A stretch of DNA of 64,000 nucleotides from Streptomyces sp. TG1A-8 (lineage in GTDB: Bacteria > Actinomycetota > Actinomycetes > Streptomycetales > Streptomycetaceae), in assembly GCF_030499535.1 (NCBI RefSeq), contig NZ_JASTLB010000001.1, positions 7,035,321 through 7,099,320 of the forward strand, written 5' to 3'. Below the pieces are notes generated by a model. The model was given only the letters and a program-made list of their open reading frames with translations. It ran no database searches and was not told the DNA's origin. Of the stretch, positions 8,598-17,759 are shown piece after piece. The position numbers were made by a program, and so were the translations under genes. Every line of letters begins with the position of its first letter. Position 1 is the stretch's first letter.

Positions 8598-10271
8598 CTA
8601 CTCCCTGACGAACCAGACCGTCCCGTCGGCCGGTAGTTCGTCGCCGACCGTCGTGGAGGCGATCAGCACCCGGGCCCCGGGCGGCAGCGGTACCGGTCCG
8701 GTGGTGAGGTTGGCCAGCACCTCGACGGGGCCGTTGGTGAAATGCAGCAGCCCGGGTGGGGACTGCACCCAGCGAAGCTCTCCCGCGCCCAGCCCGTACC
8801 GGCGTCGCAGTCGCAGCAGGTGGCGGTAGAGGCTGAGGGTCGAATCGGGGTCGCCGCGTTGGGCGTCGGCCGCGTAGGAGGCGTAGCAGGAAGGTTGCGG
8901 CAACCAGGTGTCGGGGGTGCTGCTGAAGCCCAGGGCGGGGCCGTCGGCGGTCCAGGGCAGGGGGACCCGGCAGCCGTCGCGGCCGCGGATGCGGTGGCCG
9001 GAGCGTTCCCAGACGGGGTCCTGACGGGCGGTGTCGGGCAGGTCGGTGGCTTCGGGGAGGCCGAGTTCCTCGCCCTGGTAGACGTAGGCGGAGCCGGGCA
9101 GGGCGAGCATCAGTGCGGTCGAGGCCCGGGCGCGGCGCAGGCCGAGCGCGCGGTCGGGCTGGGGGTCGTCGGCGCCGACGCCGTGTTCCAGGGCGACAGG
9201 ACCGTCGTAGCCAAAGCGGCTGGCGTGGCGCATGACGTCGTGGTTCGACAGGACCCAGGTGGTGGGGGCGCCCACGGCGTCGTTGGCGGCCAAGGAAGCG
9301 TCGATGACACGGCGCACGGCGGCCGGCTGCCACGGGGTCTCCAGGAAGCGGAAGTTGAAGGCCTGGTGCATCTCGTCGGGGCGGACGATGCGGGCGGCGC
9401 GCTCGGGGGGCAGCCAGGCCTCGGCGCACAGGATGCGATGGCCGTCGTAGCCGTCCAGCAGCCGGCGCCAGGCGCGGAAGATGTCGTGGATGCCGTCCTG
9501 GTCCCACATGGGCGGCATCACACCGTCGACCGGTTCGATGACCCCGTGGGTGGGGTGCGGCCAGTCCGGCAGGCCGGGGGCTTTGACGAGGGCGTCGCAG
9601 ACGTCGACGCGGAAGCCGTCGACACCTCGGTCGAGCCAGAACCTGAGCGTCGTCTCGAAGTCCTCGCGCACGGCGGGGTTGTCCCAGTTCCAGTCGGGCT
9701 GGCCGGGGTCGAACAGGTGGAGGTACCACTGCCCGGGGCTGCCGTCGGCCTCGGTGACGCGGGTCCAGGCGGGGCCCTCGAACATCGACGTCCAGTCGTT
9801 GGGCGGCAGGTTGCCGTCCGGGCCGCGGCCGTCGTGGAAGTGGAACAGGGCCCGCTCGGTGCTGCCGGGCGGCGCGGCCAACGCCGCCTGGAAGGACGGG
9901 TGCTGTGTGGAGCAGTGGTTCGGCACGAGGTCGACGACGACACGGAGGTCCAGCGCGTGGGCGCGGGCCAGCAGGGCGTCGAAGTCGTCGAGGGTTCCGT
10001 ACCGCGGGTCGACGCCCCGGTAGTCGGCGACGTCGTAGCCGCCGTCCACCTGCGGGGACGGGTAGAACGGCGAGAGCCACAGGGCGTCGACGCCGAGGTC
10101 GGCCAAATGGTCCAGACGGGCGGTGATACCGGGCAGGTCGCCGGTGCCGTCGCCGTCGCTGTCGGCGAAGGAGCGCGGGTAGATCTGGTAGATGACGGCG
10201 GTGCGCCACCAGGTGTCGTCCGCCGCGAGGCGGGTGTGCGCCGGCGCGGGCGTGGTGTCGGCTGACGTCAT
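8598..10271 (-). CDS. GH13 alpha-glucosidase
   Basis: A 557-aa cytoplasmic glycoside hydrolase family 13 enzyme (alpha-amylase fold) of the alpha-glucosidase / oligo-1,6-glucosidase type. The conserved regions are present: VVVDLVPNHC (112-120), GFRVDV with nucleophile Asp223, LCAEAW with acid/base Glu284 and SNHD with Asp345. There is no signal peptide, so it acts on imported sugar. Its ATG overlaps the stop of the nitrilase-like gene (ATGA at 10268-10271), and it is the last gene of the sugar ABC operon. It probably releases glucose from the transported glucoside; linkage preference is unknown. Confidence 0.9.
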   Translation of the reverse strand: MTSADTTPAPAHTRLAADDTWWRTAVIYQIYPRSFADSDGDGTGDLPGITARLDHLADLGVDALWLSPFYPSPQVDGGYDVADYRGVDPRYGTLDDFDALLARAHALDLRVVVDLVPNHCSTQHPSFQAALAAPPGSTERALFHFHDGRGPDGNLPPNDWTSMFEGPAWTRVTEADGSPGQWYLHLFDPGQPDWNWDNPAVREDFETTLRFWLDRGVDGFRVDVCDALVKAPGLPDWPHPTHGVIEPVDGVMPPMWDQDGIHDIFRAWRRLLDGYDGHRILCAEAWLPPERAARIVRPDEMHQAFNFRFLETPWQPAAVRRVIDASLAANDAVGAPTTWVLSNHDVMRHASRFGYDGPVALEHGVGADDPQPDRALGLRRARASTALMLALPGSAYVYQGEELGLPEATDLPDTARQDPVWERSGHRIRGRDGCRVPLPWTADGPALGFSSTPDTWLPQPSCYASYAADAQRGDPDSTLSLYRHLLRLRRRYGLGAGELRWVQSPPGLLHFTNGPVEVLANLTTGPVPLPPGARVLIASTTVGDELPADGTVWFVRE

Positions 10272-11125
10272 AGCCGGGGGCTCTCCTGGGCGTAGAGGTC
10301 GGTTCGGCGGTCGCGGAGCAGGTCGTTGTGCGGAGAGAGGGACTTGTCCCGGGCCAGGTGGAGGAAGAGGTCGGTGACGGCCCGGTGCCGTGTGGCGGAG
10401 GTTGCGGTGGCGGTGATCCAGCCGTACTGGTTGATGACGGCCGTGCCCTGTGTCCAGACCTGCCCGCGTTCGGTGCCGCTGCGGTCCGTGCAGGCGATGT
10501 AGACGCCGTTGGCGCGTGCGGCGGCCTGGGCCTGGACGATCTCGGCGGGGCGTTCGCCGGCCGGGTGCTCCTCCAGGGGCCAGTTGGTCGGTACGGCGAT
10601 CAGGTCGGCGCCCGCCGTGGCCAGTCGGCGGGGCATCTCCGGGAACTCCAGGTCGTAGCAGATCAGTACGCCGATACGGCCGTGCGGTGTGGCGACGACG
10701 GGGGCCATGTGCTCACCGGGGGTGAAGAACAGCGTCTCGCGGTCCCACAGGTGGGTCTTGCGGTACACGGCACGTACGCCGTCGGCGTCGACGACGGCGG
10801 CGCTGTTGTACAGGGTGTGGCCGCCGTCCTCACAGAAGCCGAGCACGACGACGCTGCGGGTGCCGGCCAGCAGACGGGTGAGATCGGTGAAGAAGGCGTC
10901 ACCCGGGGTGATCGACAGGTGTCGCGCCTCGTCCGTATCGGTGAACACGTAGCCGGACGTGGCGAGTTCGGGCAGGACGACGATGTCCGCACGCTCGGAG
11001 CGGGCGCGCCGGACGGCGTCGAGGACCAGTTCCTTGTTGTGGGCCAGATCGCCGACGCGGGGTGCGAGTTGTTCGCACACGACGCGTGTGACGCCGCTGT
11101 CCGGGGCGAGGGCGGGCGAGGTCAT
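10268..11125 (-). CDS. Carbon-nitrogen hydrolase (nitrilase superfamily)
   Basis: A 285-aa nitrilase-fold enzyme with the Glu-Lys-Cys triad at Glu53 (VVLPELATSGY), Lys123 (YRKTHLWD) and Cys156 (IGVLICYDLEFPEM). Members hydrolyse nitriles, amides or N-carbamoyl groups; the sequence resembles the amidase and carbamoylase branches more than true nitrilases, but I cannot fix the substrate. It overlaps both neighbours by 4 nt, so it is translationally coupled inside a sugar-uptake operon. That placement is unusual and hints at a substrate with both a glycosidic and a C-N bond. Confidence 0.8.
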   Translation of the reverse strand: MTSPALAPDSGVTRVVCEQLAPRVGDLAHNKELVLDAVRRARSERADIVVLPELATSGYVFTDTDEARHLSITPGDAFFTDLTRLLAGTRSVVVLGFCEDGGHTLYNSAAVVDADGVRAVYRKTHLWDRETLFFTPGEHMAPVVATPHGRIGVLICYDLEFPEMPRRLATAGADLIAVPTNWPLEEHPAGERPAEIVQAQAAARANGVYIACTDRSGTERGQVWTQGTAVINQYGWITATATSATRHRAVTDLFLHLARDKSLSPHNDLLRDRRTDLYAQESPRL

Positions 11126-11931
11126 TTGACGGCTCCTTCAGTCAGGCCGCTGATCAGGCGCCGCTGCAGGAAGACGTAGGCCAGCAGCACCGGCAGGGCG
11201 ACAAGGACGGCGGCGGCCGCGGTCACGGCCGGGTCACTGGAACGGGCGGCCCCGGAGAAGAAGGACAGCGCCAGCGGCACGGTCTGCACCGCAGGGTTGT
11301 CGGGGACGAGGATGAGCGCGAGGAGGAACTCGTTCCATGTGAACAGGAACAGCACGGTGCTCAAGGTGGTGATCGCGGGCCCGGCGATGGGCAGGACGAC
11401 CAGGCGCAGGCTCTGCAGGCGGCTCGTGCCGTCGATGCGCGCCGCTTCCAGCAGCTCCACCGGGACGGAGGCGAAGAACGACCGCATCCACAGCACGCCC
11501 AGCGGCACCGACAGCGCGATCTGCGGCAGGATCAACGCCCAGTAGGTGTCGACGAGATGCCATCCGGTGAGCAGCTCGTACAACGGCAGCACGGTCACCT
11601 CGTAGGGCAGGACCAGTCCCAGGAGCAGCAGCGCCACGATGATCTTGCCGCCAGGCACCCGCATGGTGGCGAGCGCGTAGCCGGCCAGGGCGGCCAGCAC
11701 CACGGTGGCCACGACGACGGTGACCGAGACCAGCGCGCTCGACAGCAGGGCGGAGCCGAAGCGGCCCTGGGTCCAGGCCGTGGAGTAGGCGGCGAAGGAC
11801 AGCCCGCCGGAGGAGCCGGCCACCCCCTGCAGCGACGAGACGACGATCGACGCCAGGGGGAAGACGGCGATGACGGACGCGAGGACGAGCAGCGCGTGGG
11901 TGGCGATGCTCTCGCTCCGGGCGATCCTCAT
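11122..11931 (-). CDS. Sugar ABC transporter permease (MalG type)
   Basis: A 269-aa inner-membrane permease with six hydrophobic segments. The EAA loop that docks the ATPase is ELLEAARIDGTSRLQSLRLV at about residue 173. The ATG at 11931 overlaps the stop of the preceding permease (ATGA at 11928-11931). It pairs with the permease at 11928-12950 to form the channel. No ATPase is encoded in the operon; in Streptomyces many such systems use the shared ATPase MsiK. Confidence 0.9.
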   Translation of the reverse strand: MRIARSESIATHALLVLASVIAVFPLASIVVSSLQGVAGSSGGLSFAAYSTAWTQGRFGSALLSSALVSVTVVVATVVLAALAGYALATMRVPGGKIIVALLLLGLVLPYEVTVLPLYELLTGWHLVDTYWALILPQIALSVPLGVLWMRSFFASVPVELLEAARIDGTSRLQSLRLVVLPIAGPAITTLSTVLFLFTWNEFLLALILVPDNPAVQTVPLALSFFSGAARSSDPAVTAAAAVLVALPVLLAYVFLQRRLISGLTEGAVK

Positions 11932-12950
11932 GACGACTGCACCTTCCTGTCCGGCGTGCGCGGCCTGGTGAACCGGCGGCGCGGGCCCTCGCGTTCGCGC
12001 AGCGCCAGCTGGACGACCACCACGACCAGGAGGATGACCAGGGTCAGCACGATGGCCAGCGCGGAGGCCCGGCCGAGCATGCGGTTCTGGAACGCGTCCT
12101 CGTAGACGTACAGGCTGGGGACGGTTGTGCTGCTGCCCGGGCCGCCCCGGGTGGTGTTCCAGATCAGGTCGAAGTTGCGCAGCGCGAAGGTGATCGTGAG
12201 GATCAGCGCGATCGAGATCTGCGGGCGCAGGGCGGGCAGCGTGATGGCGAAGAACTCCCGCACCGGCCCGGCGCCGTCGAGACGGGCCGCCTCGTAGGTG
12301 GAGCGGTCGATGGCGACGATGCCGCTGAGGAAGAGCACCATGCACAGCCCGTACTCCACCCAGGTGCCGATCACGCCGATCGACGGCAGGGCGGTGTCGA
12401 AGTCGCCCAGCCAGCTGGTGGCGAACCGGCCCAGCCCCACGGCCCGGAGCACCGCGTTGACGGGGCTGTCCTCGGCGAGCAGGTTCCGCCAGGCGACCGC
12501 GACGACGACGCTGGACAGGATCTGCGGCAGGAACAGCGCCGCCCGCAGCACCGTCAATCCGTACACCCGGATCCGGGACATGGCCCCGGCCAACAGCAGG
12601 CCGACGCACACCGGCAGCGCGGCGTAGAAGAACAGCAGGACCAGTGAGTGCAGCAGCGCTGTGCGCAGATGGCTGTCGGTGAAGACGGCCGTGTAGTTGC
12701 CCCAGCCGACCGGCGTGCCCACGCTCAGACCGTCGTAGGCGTAGAACGAGTACCAGACGGAGATGCCGATGGGGTAGAGCACGAAGACGCCGAAGAAGAG
12801 CAGGGCCGGGGCGACGTACAGCAGCGAGGTCCAGGACAGGGACGACAGGCGGGCGATGGGGGAGGGGCGGCGCCGGCGGCCGGCGCCGCCGGTGGCGGGC
12901 GGCGCGGGGGTGGCCGTGCCGTGTCGGGTGGTGGGGACGGCGGTGCTCAT
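11928..12950 (-). CDS. Sugar ABC transporter permease (MalF type)
   Basis: A 340-aa permease with a basic, Pro-rich N-terminal tail, six main transmembrane segments, and an EAA loop containing YEAARLDGAGPVREFFAITL. The start at 12950 overlaps the TGA of the binding-protein gene (12947-12950). It forms a heterodimer with the next gene's product. Longer in-frame upstream starts run through the binding-protein gene and were rejected. Confidence 0.9.
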   Translation of the reverse strand: MSTAVPTTRHGTATPAPPATGGAGRRRRPSPIARLSSLSWTSLLYVAPALLFFGVFVLYPIGISVWYSFYAYDGLSVGTPVGWGNYTAVFTDSHLRTALLHSLVLLFFYAALPVCVGLLLAGAMSRIRVYGLTVLRAALFLPQILSSVVVAVAWRNLLAEDSPVNAVLRAVGLGRFATSWLGDFDTALPSIGVIGTWVEYGLCMVLFLSGIVAIDRSTYEAARLDGAGPVREFFAITLPALRPQISIALILTITFALRNFDLIWNTTRGGPGSSTTVPSLYVYEDAFQNRMLGRASALAIVLTLVILLVVVVVQLALREREGPRRRFTRPRTPDRKVQSS

Positions 12951-14308
12951 TGCGCCTGCCTCGCCTTCCGCCAGGACGCCTGGACCGCCTTCAGGAACTC
13001 CGCGCTGTCGGTGCGGCCGGCCATGACCTCCTGCAGCTTGCCGCCCATGACGTTGAGCATGTCGGTGGCGGTCCAGTCGTAGTAGCCGACCTGGGTTCCG
13101 GCGGCGATCGTGTGCTTGAGCGCGTCGAGGGTCTGGCTCTGCAGGCTGTTGCCGCCCTTCACACCGTCGGTGACGACGGGCAGCCGGCCGGTGTCGAGGA
13201 TCTTCTGGCCGGTCTGCGGGGTGTGCAGGGCGGCGAGGAAGGCGACCGCGGCGGGGGTGACCTTCGAGGAGGCGGAGATGTGCCAGGGCGAGGCGGTGGC
13301 GCCGGCGCCACCGGTGGTCAGGGCGCCGAAACCGAACTTCTCGGGGGCGAGCGTGGCACCGTTCCACGAGCCGCCGACGAAGAAGACGCCGGCGCCCTTG
13401 GCGAAGCGGGAGATGGCGTCCTCGTTGCTCAAGCCGTCGTAGCCGGAACCGAAGTACCCCTTCTTCGCCCAGTCGGCCATCGTGTCGGCCGCCTTCGCGT
13501 TGCCCGGGGTGACGAAGGTGGTGCCCGCCTTGCCGCCGATCCAGTCCCGGATCGAGGCCGGCGACTGCTCGGTGACGGCGAGGTCGGAGAAGATGTGGGT
13601 GGCGGCGTACTGGTCGCTGTTGCCCAGCATGATCGGCTGTTTGCCGGCCTTCTTGACGAACGGCAGGTCCTTCTCCAGGTCGGCGAGGGACCGCGGCGGC
13701 CGCAGGCCGAGTTCCTTGAGTTGGGCCTTGTTGTAGTAGATGCCCTGGACCTCGCTGATGGGCGACATGCCGTAGAGGTTGCCGTTGCCGAAGGCGGTGC
13801 CCGAGCCGTTCCAGCGGGCGGGGGCCAGGGTGCTGGCACCGGTGCCCGTGATCCAGCCGTAGGCGGCCGCCACGTCGTCCAGCGGCCGGACCAGCTTGGC
13901 CTTGACCAGGGCTCCGTCGACCGCGTAGCCGATATTGCCCTCGAACAGGTCGGGCGGGTTGGTGCCGGAGGCGGCGTTGACGACGGTGGCGACGAGGTCG
14001 TCGAAGCTCTTGTAGGTGATGTCGACCTTGACGTTCGGATACCGCTTCTCAAAGGCCGGCACCACGGACTTCATCAGCGGCTTCTCCGCCTGGTCCGCCC
14101 ACATCCGCAGCGTGACCTCGCCGAGCCCGGCGACCTGCTCGGGCGTCACCGGATCGGTGACGGCCGGCTGGTTCGCCCCGGCGGGGCCCTTGTCCGCCCC
14201 GGGCGGGCTGCATCCGGCGCAGGCCAGCAGGGCCGCCAGCGCGGCGGCCGTGGCGGTGACGGGGACGAACCGGGGCGGGCCCGCCCCTTGACGACGTACG
14301 GATCTCAT
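12947..14308 (-). CDS. Sugar-binding lipoprotein of the ABC transporter
   Basis: A 453-aa extracellular solute-binding protein (family 1). It starts with a basic n-region, a hydrophobic stretch and a lipobox-like LLACAGC near residues 28-34, so it should be lipid-anchored outside the membrane. The body has the usual VTLRMWADQAEKPLMKSVVP and FEKRYPNVKVDITY blocks. I chose the ATG at 14308 because it gives a proper signal sequence. It delivers the ligand to the two permeases encoded next. The HisD-like gene lies 178 bp upstream on the same strand and is probably co-transcribed. Confidence 0.9.
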   Translation of the reverse strand: MRSVRRQGAGPPRFVPVTATAAALAALLACAGCSPPGADKGPAGANQPAVTDPVTPEQVAGLGEVTLRMWADQAEKPLMKSVVPAFEKRYPNVKVDITYKSFDDLVATVVNAASGTNPPDLFEGNIGYAVDGALVKAKLVRPLDDVAAAYGWITGTGASTLAPARWNGSGTAFGNGNLYGMSPISEVQGIYYNKAQLKELGLRPPRSLADLEKDLPFVKKAGKQPIMLGNSDQYAATHIFSDLAVTEQSPASIRDWIGGKAGTTFVTPGNAKAADTMADWAKKGYFGSGYDGLSNEDAISRFAKGAGVFFVGGSWNGATLAPEKFGFGALTTGGAGATASPWHISASSKVTPAAVAFLAALHTPQTGQKILDTGRLPVVTDGVKGGNSLQSQTLDALKHTIAAGTQVGYYDWTATDMLNVMGGKLQEVMAGRTDSAEFLKAVQASWRKARQAQ

Positions 14309-14486
14309 GGATGTACCGGTTCTCTGTACGGGATGTCTGGGTCGGGGGTGGGGGGTGTGAGCGGGCCGGACCGTCCGGGGGCGGCGAGGGTCCGCTGAGA
14401 GCGGGGTACGGCGTGTCGCCGGACGGGACGCGGCGGCGGGGATGCCCAGGGAGGGGAGGGATCCCGGCGCGGCGGAGCGGGCGGGG

Positions 14487-15806
14487 TCAGCCCGCGTAGG
14501 TCCGCAGCCGCAGGGCGGCCGTGGCCTCGTGGGCCGACATGCCTTCACTCGCGGAGATGACTTGCACGGCCTCGGCGAGGAGCGGGGTCGCCTCGCGGGT
14601 GACGCGCTGGTAGGTGAGCGGCTTGAGGTAGCGGGAGACGGACAGCCCGGCGCTGTGCTTGGCACCCCCCGCGGTCGGCAGGGTGTGGTTCGTGCCGGCC
14701 ATGCCCTTGTCCGAGTAGGCCACCGTGCTCCAGTGACCGAGGAAGAGGGAGCCATAGTTGTGCAGCGCGTCGTGGTACCAGTCGTCCTCGGCCGTGTGCA
14801 CCTCCAGGTGCTCGGGGGCGAGTTCGTCCATCACCGCCACGGCGTCCTCCCGGCTGCCGACCAGGATCACCGCCCCGTAGTCGCGCCAGGCGGGGCCGCA
14901 GATGTCCCGCGTCGACAAGGTCGTCAGCTGGCGTTCCACGGCCGCGATGACGTCTCGTCCCAGCCGTTCGGAGGTGGTGACGAGGGCGGCCGGGGACGTC
15001 GGGCCGTGCTCGGCCTGACCGAGCAGGTCCGCCGCGACGGCCTCGGCGTCGGCTGTCCCGTCCGCGATGACGGCGACCTCGGAGGGGCCCGCGAGCAGGT
15101 CGATGGCGACCGTGCCGAACAGCTGACGCTTGGCCTCGGCCACGTAGGCGTTGCCCGCGCCGACGATCATGTCGACGGGCGGCCGGTCCAGCAGGCCGAA
15201 CGCCATGGCGGCCAGGGCCTGCACACCTCCGAGGACGTAGAGGTGGTCGATTCCGGACAGGTGTGCGGCGTAGGTGACGGCGTCGTTGGCGCGGCCGTCC
15301 GGCTGTGGCGGGGTGCAGCCCACCACCGTCGGGACGCCCGCGACCTTGGCCACGCCCACCGTCATGAACGCGCTGGCGGTGAGCGGAAAGCGCCCGGCCG
15401 GCAGATAGGCGCCGACCGCGCCGACCGGTACGTACCGCTGTCCGACCCGCAGCCCGGGGGCTATCTCCTCCTCGAAGTCCGTCAGGTGCGCGCGCTGGAG
15501 CGCGGCGAAACTCCGGGTGCGCTCGGCACCGAGTTCGATCGCCTCCCGCAGGGCCTTGGGTAGCCGGTCGCCGCTGCCGGCCACCTCCGCCGCGCCGAGT
15601 TCGACCGGACCGTCGGACTGGCCGTCGAGGGAGCTCGCGTAGCGGCGGATCGCGTCCATGCCGTGGCACTCGATGTCCGACAGCATGCGGCTGACGGTCT
15701 CGATCACCTCGGGGTCGCGCTGGGCCGGGGGAGCGTCCACCTCGGCAGCCTTGAGCAGGGTGAAACGGTCGGCGAAGGCGGTGGTGAAGCGGTGGCTCAA
15801 TTTCAT
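14487..15806 (-). CDS. Histidinol-dehydrogenase-like polyol dehydrogenase (HpsN-like?)
   Basis: A 439-aa zinc- and NAD-dependent dehydrogenase of the HisD fold. Zinc and catalytic positions are conserved: Gln264/His267 (GQAEHGPTSPA), Glu332/His333 (LAPEHLEVH), Asp366 and His426. It sits in a sugar operon far from any his genes and opposite a LysR regulator, which points to a catabolic paralogue such as sulfopropanediol dehydrogenase (HpsN) rather than histidine synthesis. It would oxidise a polyol-type alcohol in two NAD-dependent steps. Start ATG 15806 lies just below two palindromes in the divergent promoter region. Exact substrate unknown. Confidence 0.75.
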   Translation of the reverse strand: MKLSHRFTTAFADRFTLLKAAEVDAPPAQRDPEVIETVSRMLSDIECHGMDAIRRYASSLDGQSDGPVELGAAEVAGSGDRLPKALREAIELGAERTRSFAALQRAHLTDFEEEIAPGLRVGQRYVPVGAVGAYLPAGRFPLTASAFMTVGVAKVAGVPTVVGCTPPQPDGRANDAVTYAAHLSGIDHLYVLGGVQALAAMAFGLLDRPPVDMIVGAGNAYVAEAKRQLFGTVAIDLLAGPSEVAVIADGTADAEAVAADLLGQAEHGPTSPAALVTTSERLGRDVIAAVERQLTTLSTRDICGPAWRDYGAVILVGSREDAVAVMDELAPEHLEVHTAEDDWYHDALHNYGSLFLGHWSTVAYSDKGMAGTNHTLPTAGGAKHSAGLSVSRYLKPLTYQRVTREATPLLAEAVQVISASEGMSAHEATAALRLRTYAG

Positions 15807-15835
15807 ACAGCCGAGCCTGAAGCAGCACCTTCTCT

Positions 15836-15856
15836 AGGACAACCCCGAATTGTCCT
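15836..15856. promoter_or_regulatory. Inverted repeat in the hisD-like / lysR spacer
   Basis: AGGACAA and TTGTCCT form perfect 7-bp arms separated by 7 nt, 30 bp upstream of the dehydrogenase start. The dimensions suit one half of a LysR tetramer site. Confidence 0.5.
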
Positions 15857-15864
15857 CGATCCCT

Positions 15865-15881
15865 CATAGGGTCGCCCTATG
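15865..15881. promoter_or_regulatory. LysR-type box ATAGG-N7-CCTAT
   Basis: CATAGGG-TCG-CCCTATG is a perfect 7-bp inverted repeat containing the T-N11-A form bound by LysR regulators. It ends 14 nt before the LysR start at 15896 and is consistent with autorepression and divergent activation. Confidence 0.6.
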
Positions 15882-15895
15882 GGAGGATGTCCGGC

Positions 15896-16813
15896 ATGCC
15901 TGCTTCCCCCACCGCTGTGATCACCCTCAACCAGTTGCGCGCCTTCCTCGCCTCTGCCCGGCTGGGCACGTTCTCCGCCGCGGCGACCGAGCTGCGGACC
16001 ACCCAGCCCTCGGTCTCGGAGCTGATCAAGCGCATGGAGGAGCACTACCGGGTGCCCCTGTTCACCCGCGGTCCGCGCCGGCTGGTCCTGACCACCGCCG
16101 GTGAGGAACTCCTGCCCTACGCCCAGCAGGCGATCGAAGCGGCCGACGGCGCCGACCGCGCCCTGCGCTCACTGACCTCTCTCGACGGCGGTGTCGCCAC
16201 CTTCGGACTGCTGCGCAACGCCGACTACTACTTCCTGTCCGAACTGCTGGACACCTTCCACGCCCGTCACCCCAAGGTGCGGCTGCGGATCGTCGGCCTG
16301 AACTCCGTGGAGGTCGCGGAAGCCGTCAGCGCCGGCGACCTGGAAGCCGGGCTCGTGGTGCTGCCTATCGACGCCGAGGGCCTCGACGTGACCCCCCTCA
16401 TGCGGGACGAGGTCGTCTACACCTCCGCCGACCCCGGACGCACCGCACGGCCCGTCACCATGACCGATCTCGCGGCGGCCAACCTCATCCTTTACGACGC
16501 CCACTACGGCTGGCGGGACCCCACCCGCCGCCAACTCGCCGAACGTGCCCAGGTGGAGGGCGTCACCCTCTCCGCGGCCATCGAGGTCGAGCACGTCGAA
16601 TCGGCGCTGCACATCGTGGCCCGGGGGGCTGGCGACACGATCGTCTCCCGCGCGGTCGCCCGCAGCCGCGCCTTCCCCGACACTCTCCATACCGTCGGCT
16701 TCGCCGAGCCCCTCTACGACACGATCGCGGTGGTCCGCAGACAGGGCTCGGTGCTGTCACCGGCGACGCGAGAGATCACCCGCCTGGTCCGGCGGATGCT
16801 GCTGGCGCACTGA
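15896..16813 (+). CDS. LysR-family regulator of the sugar operon
   Basis: A LysR-type transcription factor of about 305 aa. The winged HTH near the N-terminus has ITLNQLRAFLASARLGTFSA and TTQPSVSELIKRMEE, followed by a periplasmic-binding-protein-like effector domain. I prefer the ATG at 15896 because GGGAGG lies 9 nt upstream; an ATG at 15887 touches the same Shine-Dalgarno and is too close. It is divergent from the HisD-like gene with two palindromes between. It probably activates the ABC/dehydrogenase/glucosidase operon when the substrate or a breakdown product is present. Confidence 0.85.
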   Translation: MPASPTAVITLNQLRAFLASARLGTFSAAATELRTTQPSVSELIKRMEEHYRVPLFTRGPRRLVLTTAGEELLPYAQQAIEAADGADRALRSLTSLDGGVATFGLLRNADYYFLSELLDTFHARHPKVRLRIVGLNSVEVAEAVSAGDLEAGLVVLPIDAEGLDVTPLMRDEVVYTSADPGRTARPVTMTDLAAANLILYDAHYGWRDPTRRQLAERAQVEGVTLSAAIEVEHVESALHIVARGAGDTIVSRAVARSRAFPDTLHTVGFAEPLYDTIAVVRRQGSVLSPATREITRLVRRMLLAH

Positions 16814-16911
16814 GCCCGGTGTCTCCGTCCGCTGTTGCGGGCGTCGCGTGCAGGTGGCCCACGACGTCGGCGTGCACGATGCTCAGGCGTGGCGCGAGGT
16901 GCCCGTACAGG

Positions 16912-17758
16912 GGCACTGTCACGTTATTGAGTGGTTTTCTGGCAGCGCGTGAGGCATGGGGCGGGGCCGGGTTTCGAAGCGGTGTTCAGGTCCCGGCGGC
17001 GCTGGTGGCCTGGTCCCAGATTGCAAAGCGGATGGTCGTCTCGGCTCGGTAGCCGGGAGCGGTCATCAGGTGGCGGTGGGGCCGGAAGTGCGGTGAGATG
17101 CCGCTGAAGGCAGCCAGGAACCGTTGGGCCCCACCGGTACTGCGGAAGCCTTTCATCGCGCGTTCACGCTGCCTTGTCGGCTGATGACTGTTCTCTGCCC
17201 GGTTGTTCAGGCCCTTGTGCGAGGGGTGCTCAACGGAGGGCATGACCTCGCGGTGGGCCGCGCTGCAGGAGCGCAGCTTGTCGGTGACGGCCACCCTGGG
17301 CACCGTATGGGTCTTCTTCAGCAGCCTGCGGAAGAAGCGCCGGGCCGCAGCGGTGTCCCGTCGGCTCTGTACGAGGGTGTCCAAGACGGTGCCGTCGGCG
17401 TCCACGGCCCGCCACAGGTACTTCCGCTCTGCGTTGATCTTCATGAAGACCTCATCCAGGTGCCATTTGTCCCCGGGGCGGGCAGCCGGCGACGCAGGCC
17501 GTTGGCGTAGGTCTGCCCGAACTTGGCGCACCAGCGGCGGACCGTCTCATAGGAGACGAGCACGCCGCGCTCCAGCATCAGTTCCCCGACCCCGCGAAAG
17601 CTGAGCGGGAAGCGAAAGTACAGCCACACGCAGTGCGCGATCACCTCGACCGGGTATCGGGGCCCCTTGTACGACGGCGGCGCGCTGTCCACGGACGACC
17701 CCTCCCGGCATGACCAACCAGAAGATCATCTCACCCGGTCAGTCAACGTGACAGTGCC
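16912..17758 (-). mobile_element. IS6-family element, copy B (847 bp)
   Basis: Perfect 14-bp terminal repeats GGCACTGTCACGTT (16912-16925) and complement (17745-17758). Flanking 8-bp sequences differ, so there is no target duplication. Its right end cuts into an IS5-type transposase tail (17760-17867). Confidence 0.85.
16986..17692 (-). pseudogene. IS6-family transposase, single frameshift
   Basis: The DDE half (WHLDEVFM, VAVTDKLRSC, NNRAENSHQP) is intact to the C-terminus. The N-terminal half (YPVEVIAHCVWLYFRFPLSF, ETVRRWCAKFGQ) is in another frame, and the switch falls next to a GC-rich stretch near 17470-17490. A single-base indel is the simplest explanation. It is the best preserved of the complete IS6 copies. 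Confidence 0.8.
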
Positions 17759-17759
17759 G

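Noticed and set aside
7708..10209. Very long open frame on the minus strand through the IS6 copy and the alpha-glucosidase gene
   Set aside because: Most of it is an Arg/Pro/Ala-rich shadow of the GH13 gene; only its last part belongs to the broken IS6 transposase.
8742..10265. 507-aa plus-strand frame opposite the alpha-glucosidase
   Set aside because: Gly/Val-rich shadow; all GH13 motifs are on the minus strand.
12947..14755. Longer N-terminus for the sugar-binding protein
   Set aside because: The extra residues are Arg/Pro/Thr-rich and precede a normal lipoprotein signal starting at 14308.
14487..15806. Histidine biosynthesis gene hisD
   Set aside because: No other his genes are near, and the gene sits with sugar transport genes and a LysR regulator, so a catabolic paralogue is more likely.
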